A stretch of 8,744 nt of DNA, from positions 1 through 8,744 of the forward strand of contig JALUXN010000257.1 of assembly GCA_027018975.1 (NCBI GenBank), read 5' to 3'. Made by a program: the position numbers and the translations under genes. This document shows, one piece after another, positions 1 through 7,826 of the stretch. Every line of letters begins with the position of its first letter. The first letter of the stretch is position 1. The stretch is from Mariprofundaceae bacterium (lineage in GTDB: Bacteria > Pseudomonadota > Zetaproteobacteria > Mariprofundales > Mariprofundaceae). The notes beneath the pieces were generated by a model. That model searched no databases and had not been told where the DNA came from. It saw nothing but the letters and a program-made list of their open reading frames with translations.

Positions 1-740
1 GCATCGTAGGCCTCCGCCTGCAACCAGAGGGCGCTGCAATGGTGCTGCGGATGCGCCGGATCAAACGGCCGCTCGGCCAACGACTCGGCACTGCGCCGCC
101 AGAGCGGTGCCAGCAGATCGGCGGCGCAGTGCGGAAACTCATCGTGAATCGCCGGCACAATCGTCTGCTGCAGATAGGCCAACCACACCAATGGGTCGGC
201 AATCTCACGCTGCGCCATCGCCGCATAGATCATCTCCAGCCGCGCTACCGAGGCATCATCGCCAATCTCAGCGGCGGCGCGATCAAACAGCACCTCGCAC
301 TGCGCGCTGCGCTCCACCATCGCTTGACGCAAGCGGTTGAGCAACACCAATCGCGGTGCATCCATGAACAGATCCAGCTGAGCCCGATCCTGCTGCGGCG
401 ACCAACAGTAGAGACAACGCTGCTCCAACTCCGCATCAGCAAACAGACGCAGATGCCGCCCCTCACACGCGCCCCAGCCATACCATCGATGCGCTGTAGC
501 CGTCAGCGGTCGGGCATCCACATCCTGCAACGCCGACAACACCATGGCCGCAACCTCCTGCAAATCACGCCCGGCCATCGCCGCATCCAGCGTCTCATAC
601 TCACCCAGCCGCCAGGCCTCATAATCGCTGCGCGCCAACAGATGCGCGGTAAGCAGAAACGAAACCACCTCCCAGCGCCCCGATGTCGCCAACGTCTGCT
701 CGACCCAGACCGGCACATCCTGTTGCCATCCACGATCCAC
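1..740 (-). CDS. Uncharacterised helix-rich protein, 3' end cut by window edge
   Basis: I do not recognise this protein. Reading down from position 740, a GTG start opens a frame of 246 codons with no stop before the window edge, so only the N-terminal part is seen. The GTG is chosen because a strong purine-rich ribosome binding site (GAGGAGGGAGCG, 741-752) lies directly upstream, and the first in-frame ATG is only at codon 55. The product begins VDRGWQQDVPVWVEQTLATS. It is soluble-looking, rich in Ala, Leu, Trp and acidic residues, and appears mostly helical, with no signal peptide or membrane segment. It has a CxxC pair (RCLYCW, residues 108-113) and a His/Cys patch near the visible end (HPQHHC, residues 230-235). 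Both could bind metal, but nothing proves it. It is divergent from the hybrid kinase, across a 78-bp gap. The plus-strand frame over the same bases reads as Arg/Gln/His-rich low-complexity sequence, as expected of an antisense shadow. Confidence 0.7.
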   Translation of the reverse strand, partial: MDRGWQQDVPVWVEQTLATSGRWEVVSFLLTAHLLARSDYEAWRLGEYETLDAAMAGRDLQEVAAMVLSALQDVDARPLTATAHRWYGWGACEGRHLRLFADAELEQRCLYCWSPQQDRAQLDLFMDAPRLVLLNRLRQAMVERSAQCEVLFDRAAAEIGDDASVARLEMIYAAMAQREIADPLVWLAYLQQTIVPAIHDEFPHCAADLLAPLWRRSAESLAERPFDPAHPQHHCSALWLQAEAYD

Positions 741-772
741 CGCTCCCTCCTCTGTGCTAAAACATGCCTGCT

Positions 773-791
773 CGCTGCATCTATTGCAGCG
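773..791. promoter_or_regulatory. Perfect 7-bp dyad in the divergent intergenic gap
   Basis: CGCTGCA (773-779) and TGCAGCG (785-791) form a perfect inverted repeat around the 5-base centre TCTAT. The dyad lies in the 78-bp gap between the start of the unknown minus-strand gene (740) and the start of the hybrid kinase (819). It could be an operator for a shared regulator, or a hairpin in the leader of either transcript. I see no strong sigma70 promoter pair in this gap on either strand, so its relation to a start site is unresolved. Confidence 0.35.
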
Positions 792-818
792 CAGCACCAG
801 TTCATCTACGCTTCGTTC

Positions 819-3800
819 ATGCTGCTGCAAGCCCTGCTCCGATATAGCTGGTTGATCGTGCTCATGGTTGGACTGCCGATTGCGTTGTCCCTCTACCGCA
901 CCATCGATCAACATCAGCAGCAACAGCTGGCTACCGAAATCAATTATCGCAGTCAAATCAAACGTCAGGGTATCGCCCTGCACCTGCAGCACCAACTCAA
1001 AGCGCTCGACCTGCTGGCCGCCCTCCTGCAGAGCAGAGCAGCCACCCCGTCAGCCGCAACGGACAACCTGCGACACAGCCTCACCCGCCTAGCACGCCAG
1101 ACACTCCAGCGTTTCCCGCACGCACTCACCGCCCTGCAGCTGCGTCGTGGCGATGTCGCGGTGCGCATTGGCGCCGGCGGCAACGCACTACCGCTGATCA
1201 ACAGCGCAAAACAGCGCACCTCTCCACTGCTCCGGGTGATCAGCAGCCCGCAGGGGCACACACTGCGCTATATACACGTCTCCAATCACACCTCCCTCAT
1301 CGCCGATCTCGACACCACCTATCTGGTCGAGCAAGGCATCGATACCGGCCATGCCGCCGGGCTGGATGTCGATCTCTTCGCGCTGCAGCAGGGCAAACCG
1401 ATCCTGCTACACCACCACGCCTCCCGCAGCCGCAGCGATGATCCCACCAATACGAACATCAGCACCCAGCGTCCGCCGGACTGGATCGCCCAGTTCGACC
1501 TGCACCGCACCACGCTGCTACTGGAGATTCGCGTTGCCCCGGCGCTACTGAAACGATACCTCACCAACGCGCCACTGATCTGGTTCGCCGGCGCCATCAT
1601 CATCAGCATCCTGATCGCCCTGCTGCTCTACTATCGCACCCGTTTCAGCCAGCAGCTGCAGCGCATGGTAACGCTGCGCACCGCCCAACTGCAGGCCTCA
1701 CGGCAAAAACTGGCCGCCGTTGTCGATCACGCAGTGGAGGCGATCCTGATGATCGACGACACGGGCAAGATACTGCTGGCCAATCCGGCCGCATCATCCC
1801 TCTTCGGCTACAACGCCGAGCAGTGGCAAAACATCACCATCGCCGATCTGGTGCCGGAAGAGCTGCGCGACCAGCATGGCCAGTGGTTGAGAAGTGAAGT
1901 CGATGGCGAGCGCCACGATGTAATCGGTCAGGTACGCGAAATCGAAATCCTGCATCAGGACGGCAGCCGCATCCCCTGCGAGATATCGGTCAACGACTTC
2001 CAAGTGGACAAACAGCGCCGCTTCTCGGTCGTACTGCGTGATATCCGCGCCGCCAAAGCAGCTGCACAAGCCGAAGCGCAACAGCGGCAAAAACAGCAAT
2101 CGATCAACACCATGCTCGCCGGTGCCCTGCAGGCGGACGATCTCCCCGCCGCACTGAATAGCGCCCTGCGCACCATCCTGAGTATCGATACGCTGGCGCT
2201 GGAAGCGCGCGGTGCCATCTTCCTTATCGATGAAGAGAGCATCAACAATGACCGCCTGCGCATGGTCGCCCAGCAGCATATGCCGGAAGAAATCTGTCGC
2301 AGATGTCAGCATGTCTCCTTTGGCGAGTGCCTCTGCGGCACAGCTGCCGAACGCAACGAAATCATCGTCAAACAGCATCTCGATGCCGCGCACACCATCA
2401 CCCTGCCCGGCATGGTGGATCACGGCCACATCTGCGCACCGATCCGCGCCGGCGAACGCCTCCTTGGCGTGCTCAATCTCTATACCAACGCCGAGATAGC
2501 GCACAGCGAGCACGACCTCGCCTTCATCGAAACCGCTTGCCACGCCATCGCACTGATTATCGAAAAAGGATTAACGGCAGAAAAACACGCGCAGATGCGT
2601 ACCATTATCGAAACCAGCCCCGACTTTATCGGCATCGGCGACAGCAATGGATATGTGCGCTACATCAACCCGGCCGGCAGACGCATGCTCAGTCTGACGC
2701 CCGATGAACCGCTGCGCCACCGTCAAATCAGTGAATTTCACAGCAGTGAGGAGATGGCACGCATCCAGCAGGAGGTGTTCCCTGCGATCGCCAGCGCGGG
2801 CGGACAACACACCACCGAAATCACCTTCATCGACGCTCATGGCGAAGCCATCCTCACACTCGCATCCTTCAGCGCTCAACTCGATGAACAGGGGCAACCG
2901 CGCAACTTCGCCGTGATTGCCCGCGATATCCGCCGTGAGCGCGCCCAGCAGCAGCAGGCTGAACACGCCCAGAGACTGGAGAGTCTCGGCGTATTAGCCG
3001 GCGGTATCGCCCACGATTTTAATAACATCCTCGCCGCCATCATGGGCAATGCCGCCATGGCACAACGCCATGTCGAAAACCTACGCGAAGCAGCGCCTCA
3101 ACGGCCCGACAACCATCTACCCGACAAACTGCGGAAACAGCTCGGCAACATCATCGACTCATCCGAACAGGCCGCCGCTCTCTGCCAGCAGATGCTCGCC
3201 TACTCCGGCCAGAGCAATCACATCATCGAGCCGGTCAACCTCAACGCCATCGTGCAGGAGAGCACCAAACTGCTGGAAATCTCCGTCTCGCCCGGTGTCC
3301 TGCTCCATTTTGATCTGCAGGAACCGCTCGCCGACGTGCATGCCGACCCGAGCCAGATGCGTCAGATGCTGCTGAATATGGTCATCAATGCCGCCGAAGC
3401 GATCGGTGAGCAGAGCGGCCACATCGAAATCTGCACCGATCTGATCGATGCCGATCAAACGCTATTGGCGCAGAGCGTGGTGCACGAACAGGTCGAAGCC
3501 GGACGCTATGTACGCCTGACCATACGCGATGACGGTTGCGGCATGGATGCCACTGTACGCGAACGGATCTTCGAACCCTTCTTCACCACCAAGTTCACCG
3601 GCCGCGGCCTCGGCATGAGCGCTATTCTCGGCATTGTCCGCAGCCACCACGGCGCCATGCTGCTGGAGAGCGAACCGGGGCAGGGCACCACCTTCCAAAT
3701 CCTGTTGCCCGCACTCACACCATCGGCCGCACAATCTCAGGATAGCCTGAATAGCGCACTCGACACACCGACCTCGGGCACGGTGTTGATCATCGACGAC

Positions 3801-4151
3801 GATGAGAATGTCCGCGAAATGGCCATGGTCATCCTCGAAGATGCCGGCTACAGCGTGCTCACCGCCGACAACGGCCTAGAGGGCGTGGAGCGCTACCGGC
3901 AAGCGCTGGCGGAGGGGCAACAGATCGATGTCGTACTGATGGACATGACCATGCCCAAACTCAACGGCGCAGCCTGTTGCCGCGAACTGCGCAAACTCGA
4001 TGCATCCGTGAAGGTCGTCATCAGCTCCGGCTATGCCGAGCGGGATATCATCCATCGTTTCGAAGCCAACGAAGCCCCGACCAGCTTCCTACAAAAGCCC
4101 TACCAGCCCGACACCCTCCTGCAGAAAGTCGCCCAAGTGATCCGTGCATAG
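819..4151 (+). CDS. Membrane-bound hybrid sensor histidine kinase (PAS-GAF-PAS-HisKA-HATPase-REC)
   Basis: This is a sensor kinase of 1110 residues that autophosphorylates on histidine and carries its own receiver. Domains in order: TM1 about 9-26; extracytoplasmic sensor about 27-252, with a possible CHASE-like character (a guess); TM2 about 253-272; coiled linker; PAS 293-410; GAF about 425-583; PAS 591-706; HisKA with H-box AHDFNN and phospho-acceptor His732; HATPase with N-box Asn853/Asn857, G1 box DDGCGM (904-909), F-box FEPFFTTK and G2 GRGLGM (928-933); receiver 987-1108 with acidic pocket Asp993/Asp994, phospho-acceptor Asp1042, Ser1069 and Lys1093. All catalytic residues are present. 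The GAF domain carries CxxC-x7-CxC (Cys493, 496, 504, 506). There is no Hpt or DNA-binding domain, so output must pass through another protein not seen here. The frame is open back to position 39, but the first 260 codons are antisense to the left-edge gene. ATG 819 gives a complete first membrane helix; no good ribosome binding site precedes it. The gene ends 38 bp from convergent typA, with no terminator hairpin between them. Confidence 0.93.
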   Translation: MLLQALLRYSWLIVLMVGLPIALSLYRTIDQHQQQQLATEINYRSQIKRQGIALHLQHQLKALDLLAALLQSRAATPSAATDNLRHSLTRLARQTLQRFPHALTALQLRRGDVAVRIGAGGNALPLINSAKQRTSPLLRVISSPQGHTLRYIHVSNHTSLIADLDTTYLVEQGIDTGHAAGLDVDLFALQQGKPILLHHHASRSRSDDPTNTNISTQRPPDWIAQFDLHRTTLLLEIRVAPALLKRYLTNAPLIWFAGAIIISILIALLLYYRTRFSQQLQRMVTLRTAQLQASRQKLAAVVDHAVEAILMIDDTGKILLANPAASSLFGYNAEQWQNITIADLVPEELRDQHGQWLRSEVDGERHDVIGQVREIEILHQDGSRIPCEISVNDFQVDKQRRFSVVLRDIRAAKAAAQAEAQQRQKQQSINTMLAGALQADDLPAALNSALRTILSIDTLALEARGAIFLIDEESINNDRLRMVAQQHMPEEICRRCQHVSFGECLCGTAAERNEIIVKQHLDAAHTITLPGMVDHGHICAPIRAGERLLGVLNLYTNAEIAHSEHDLAFIETACHAIALIIEKGLTAEKHAQMRTIIETSPDFIGIGDSNGYVRYINPAGRRMLSLTPDEPLRHRQISEFHSSEEMARIQQEVFPAIASAGGQHTTEITFIDAHGEAILTLASFSAQLDEQGQPRNFAVIARDIRRERAQQQQAEHAQRLESLGVLAGGIAHDFNNILAAIMGNAAMAQRHVENLREAAPQRPDNHLPDKLRKQLGNIIDSSEQAAALCQQMLAYSGQSNHIIEPVNLNAIVQESTKLLEISVSPGVLLHFDLQEPLADVHADPSQMRQMLLNMVINAAEAIGEQSGHIEICTDLIDADQTLLAQSVVHEQVEAGRYVRLTIRDDGCGMDATVRERIFEPFFTTKFTGRGLGMSAILGIVRSHHGAMLLESEPGQGTTFQILLPALTPSAAQSQDSLNSALDTPTSGTVLIIDDDENVREMAMVILEDAGYSVLTADNGLEGVERYRQALAEGQQIDVVLMDMTMPKLNGAACCRELRKLDASVKVVISSGYAERDIIHRFEANEAPTSFLQKPYQPDTLLQKVAQVIRA

Positions 4152-4189
4152 GGGTAGACTCACCATTTTGTTACTCAAGAGTTACGCCG

Positions 4190-6004
<1,815 letters not shown>

Positions 6005-6050
6005 ATGTTACCTCGAATCATCCGATGAGCGTGTGAATTTTATGGAAAAG

Positions 6051-6073
6051 TGATCGATCAGCGCGTGGCGCGC
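6051..6073. repeat. Two adjacent palindromes in the typA upstream region
   Basis: A perfect 10-bp palindrome TGATCGATCA (6051-6060) is followed immediately by GCGCG-TGG-CGCGC (6061-6073). They lie 47-69 bp upstream of the typA start and would be in its 5' leader if transcription starts near the candidate promoter at 6104-6132. In RNA, the second could fold into a 5-bp GC hairpin with a 3-base loop. Outer GTGA/TCAC halves (6075-6078 and 6049-6052) could extend the structure. A leader hairpin and a protein binding site are both possible; neither is demonstrated. Confidence 0.3.
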
Positions 6074-6103
6074 GTCACTCCAAAGACGTTCAAATCGGCG
6101 CGC

Positions 6104-6132
6104 ATAGTAGCGCTTCACCGATGATATGAAAG
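6104..6132 (-). promoter_or_regulatory. Weak candidate promoter for typA
   Basis: On the minus strand, TACTAT (6109-6104; 4 of 6 to the -10 consensus) lies 17 bp downstream of CTTTCA (6132-6127; 3 of 6 to the -35 consensus). This would give a leader of about 95 nt ahead of typA. The spacing is right but the -35 match is poor, so this is only the best pair I could find in the gap. Confidence 0.22.
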
Positions 6133-6274
6133 CAGAATCATCCGAACTGCCGGAAGAAACGCATAAAAACGATTCGAGTTCCGTGCGTTAGATCGCCAGA
6201 AAAGCCGCGACGTCACCCCCGAGCACCTCTACCGGAGAACCATGGACGCGTGGAATCCGACAGAAACCTCTGGA

Positions 6275-7033
6275 TTACGACTCCCGACTCGGCAGCGTCA
6301 ACACCTCGCAACCATCCTCGGTGACCACCATCGTATGCTCGAACTGCGCCGATAGGGAGCGGTCTCGCGTAACCACCGTCCAGCCATCAGAGAGCACCTT
6401 CACCCCCGCCTTGCCGAGATTCACCATCGGCTCGATGGTGAAGACCACGCCCGGCCGCAGCGCCAGACCCGTGCCCGGCTTGCCGTAGTGCAACACCTGC
6501 GGATCTTCATGGAACTGCCGACCGATGCCGTGGCCGCAGTACTCCCGCACCACCGAACAACGCTCACCCTCCACATAGTGCTGAATGGCGTGACCAATAT
6601 CGCCCAACGTCGCCCCCGGCCGCACCACTTCGATACCAACCTCCAGCGCCCGCCGCGCCACCTCAACCACCTTGCGCGTGCGCACTTTCGGCTCACCGAC
6701 ATAAAAGGTCTTGCTCGTATCGCCATGCCAACCATCGATAATACTGGTGACATCGACATTGACAATATCCCCGTCTTTCAATCGCTTATCACCGGGAATG
6801 CCGTGACAGACCACATGATTCACTGATGTACAAACCGATTTGGGGAAGCCGTGATAGTTCAACGGTGCCGGAATCGCACCGGCCTGAATGGTGAACTCAT
6901 GCACCAGCCGGTTGATCTCATCGGTGGTGATACCCGGCTGAATATGGGGCTCGATCATCACCAGCGTATCCGCCGCATGCCGGCAGGCGGGACGCATCGC
7001 CTCGATATCGGCTGCTGATTTAATAGAAACCAT
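6275..7033 (-). CDS. map: Type I methionine aminopeptidase
   Basis: This cytoplasmic dinuclear metalloenzyme removes the initiator methionine from new proteins when the second residue is small. The product has 252 residues, close to the roughly 264 of E. coli Map, and lacks an N-terminal zinc-finger extension. All five metal ligands are visible: Asp94 (in NVD), Asp105 (in HGDTS), His168 (in CGHGIG), Glu201 (in FTIEPM) and Glu232 (in QFEHTM). The catalytic His77 is in the VVCHGIP motif. The ATG at 7033 follows GGGAGA (7043-7038) at normal spacing. In many proteobacteria map lies next to rpsB. Here it sits downstream of tRNA-Leu on the same strand, across a 117-bp palindrome, so this may be a rearranged locus or a second map copy; the window cannot say which. 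A weak promoter pair lies just upstream. Confidence 0.96.
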   Translation of the reverse strand: MVSIKSAADIEAMRPACRHAADTLVMIEPHIQPGITTDEINRLVHEFTIQAGAIPAPLNYHGFPKSVCTSVNHVVCHGIPGDKRLKDGDIVNVDVTSIIDGWHGDTSKTFYVGEPKVRTRKVVEVARRALEVGIEVVRPGATLGDIGHAIQHYVEGERCSVVREYCGHGIGRQFHEDPQVLHYGKPGTGLALRPGVVFTIEPMVNLGKAGVKVLSDGWTVVTRDRSLSAQFEHTMVVTEDGCEVLTLPSRES

Positions 7034-7049
7034 CTTTTCTCCCGATGTA

Positions 7050-7078
7050 ATTATTCAGCTACATACTGGAACTGTTCA
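7050..7078 (-). promoter_or_regulatory. Weak candidate promoter for map
   Basis: On the minus strand, TGAACA (7078-7073; 4 of 6 to the -35 consensus) is followed after 17 bp by AATAAT (7055-7050; 5 of 6 to the -10 consensus). The -35 half lies inside the terminal arm of the 117-bp palindrome. The predicted start would be near 7043, leaving only about 10 nt of leader, so the ribosome binding site would be almost at the 5' end. That short leader lowers my confidence. Confidence 0.22.
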
Positions 7079-7186
7079 GGTCGCCCACGGTTTGTTCGAT
7101 AGCAAGGCGAAAAGGCGCAGTGTGCTATGACACATGAGCATGTTCAACGCAGCTAGCGGGCAAACCGTGGGATGAGCGGAACAGTT
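7070..7186. repeat. 117-bp imperfect palindrome, MITE- or REP-like intergenic element
   Basis: The outer arms AACTGTTC (7070-7077) and GAACAGTT (7179-7186) are exact inverse copies. Inside them CCCACGGTTTG (7084-7094) and CAAACCGTGGG (7161-7171) form a perfect 11-bp pair, then CGATAGC (7098-7104) and GCTAGCG (7152-7158) match in 6 of 7. At the centre TGTG (7121-7124) pairs with CACA (7131-7134). All pairs share one centre near 7128, so the whole segment is one long dyad rather than several chance hairpins. It has no coding capacity. It lies between tRNA-Leu and map, outside both genes. I infer a small non-autonomous repeated element or a conserved intergenic hairpin. No second copy is seen in this window, and I see no clear target-site duplication. 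Confidence 0.7.
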
Positions 7187-7265
7187 ACTTCCCGATCACC
7201 TCTCCAGCGGTGAGGTGCGAAGCATCTAGGTGTGCGCGAATCCAGAGGTCAACTTAGCGGTGATA

Positions 7266-7353
7266 TGGTACCGGGAGCGGGATTTGAACCCGCACGATTG
7301 CAATAATCGAGGGATTTTAAGTCCCTTGTGTCTACCAATTCCACCATCCCGGC
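7266..7353 (-). tRNA. tRNA-Leu, anticodon UAA
   Basis: This 88-nt class II tRNA gene reads from 7353 to 7266 with CCA encoded at 7268-7266. Acceptor arms are GCCGGGA (7353-7347) and TCCCGGT, closing with a G:U first pair, followed by discriminator A at 7269, typical of leucine tRNAs. The anticodon stem AGGGA/TCCCT encloses the loop CTTAAAA, giving anticodon TAA (7319-7317). A long variable arm follows (around 7309-7293), and the T arm contains GGTTCAAATCC. It decodes UUA (and UUG by wobble). A good promoter lies upstream at 7401-7429. No T-rich terminator hairpin follows, so the 3' end is probably made by processing. Confidence 0.97.
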
Positions 7354-7826
7354 ATCGCAGAAACAGCCCACACGCAGGCGCGCTGCAACAGGTCGAGCGA
7401 ATCATAGAAATATCCGCAGGAAATGCCAGCCGCAATCAATCAAGCCCAACAGAGAACAATCGCAAAAAATGTTTTACGTCATCCCCAAGCGCCTCGATCA
7501 GGGTTCCATGCATGTATATATCCCCGACATAATCCTCGGGAATGAACCGTTTTTTGATGCGATTGTCCTAAATTATAACTTGAAAATACATGTTATAAAT
7601 GTAGTATGTCGCCAGCTGTCATACAGCGAGTCGGGAGAAAACAGGAGTTATCGTTGGGTCGCCTTTGTAATAAACAATCATTATATCATAATTTTATTGA
7701 TTACATGTCACAAGCATCTTCACCCAACAGCGGCTATACTGCGGCCGGTAAAACGAAGCCGATGAGAAACAGATCATCCGAGACCATCCACCGATCAACA
7801 ACACAATCCATTCACGGGAGATTCCA
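7354..7826. other. 473-bp region with no convincing gene between tRNA-Leu and petA, partly AT-rich
   Basis: The left part holds the tRNA-Leu promoter. From about 7545 to 7715 the sequence is markedly AT-rich compared with the flanking genes. Candidate plus-strand promoter elements for petA are TTGAAA (7580-7585) with TAGTAT (7602-7607) at 16-bp spacing, and an isolated TATACT (7735-7740) with no matching -35. Small structures include GCTGT-CAT-ACAGC (7615-7627), TACAT-N7-ATGTA (7587-7603) and GATGA-N8-TCATC (7761-7777). A possible small plus-strand frame from ATG 7469 to 7765 (98 codons) has no proper ribosome binding site and unusual AT-rich codons, and I do not annotate it as a gene. The petA ribosome binding site GGGAG is at 7816-7820. 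Confidence 0.55.
7401..7429 (-). promoter_or_regulatory. Sigma70-like promoter for tRNA-Leu
   Basis: On the minus strand, CTGGCA (7429-7424; 4 of 6 to the -35 consensus) is separated by exactly 17 bp from TATGAT (7406-7401; 5 of 6 to the -10 consensus). The bases right after the -10 box are GC-rich (TCGCTCGACC), as is common for stable-RNA promoters under stringent control. The start would be near 7394, giving a leader of about 40 nt before the mature tRNA 5' end at 7353, to be removed by RNase P. Confidence 0.55.

Larger units (their letters stand above)
6005..6274. other. 270-bp non-coding gap between map and typA
   Basis: I see no convincing gene here. The gap holds the typA ribosome binding site, the weak promoter and two palindromes listed separately, and a directly repeated 11-mer GAATCATCCGA (6015-6025 and 6135-6145). 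There are two TCATC/GATGA dyads: TCATC-C-GATGA at 6018-6028, and GATGAT-N11-ATCATC at 6120-6142. Downstream of the map stop no GC hairpin followed by a T-run is visible; the AATCC/GGATT pair (6254-6258, 6272-6276) has no T-tract. The end of the map transcript is therefore not located. Confidence 0.6.

Noticed and set aside
39..818. Plus-strand N-terminal extension of the kinase by 260 residues
   Set aside because: The residues are Arg/Gln/His-rich low complexity and lie antisense to a better-supported minus-strand gene with its own ribosome binding site. The first membrane helix starts right after ATG 819.
1794..2543. 249-codon minus-strand open frame
   Set aside because: It is the reverse shadow of the PAS and GAF domains of the kinase, whose plus-strand frame has clear conserved motifs. 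It matches no family I know.
4152..4189. Bidirectional terminator between the kinase and typA
   Set aside because: Only a 4-bp ACTC/GAGT pair with a 2-base loop is present, with no GC-rich stem or proper T-tract.
7198..7217. CACCTC/GAGGTG hairpin downstream of tRNA-Leu as a terminator
   Set aside because: The 6-bp stem has a 9-base loop and is not followed by a T-run on the tRNA strand.
6266..7249. 11-bp inverted repeat ACCTCTGGATT (6266-6276) and AATCCAGAGGT (7239-7249) flanking map
   Set aside because: Several 11-bp inverse matches are expected by chance in a window of this size. The copies have no matching flanks and one overlaps the map stop codon, so this is not evidence of a mobile unit.
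7697..7712. FNR/CRP-like site (TTGAT then TCACA) upstream of petA
   Set aside because: The left half resembles FNR and the right half resembles CRP, but neither full site fits at the correct spacing.
7469..7765. 98-codon plus-strand frame between tRNA-Leu and petA
   Set aside because: The only purine stretch (AGAGAA, 7451-7456) is too far from the ATG, codon use differs from every gene here, and part of the frame lies in the region of likely promoters. It could be tested with ribosome profiling, but I would not annotate it.
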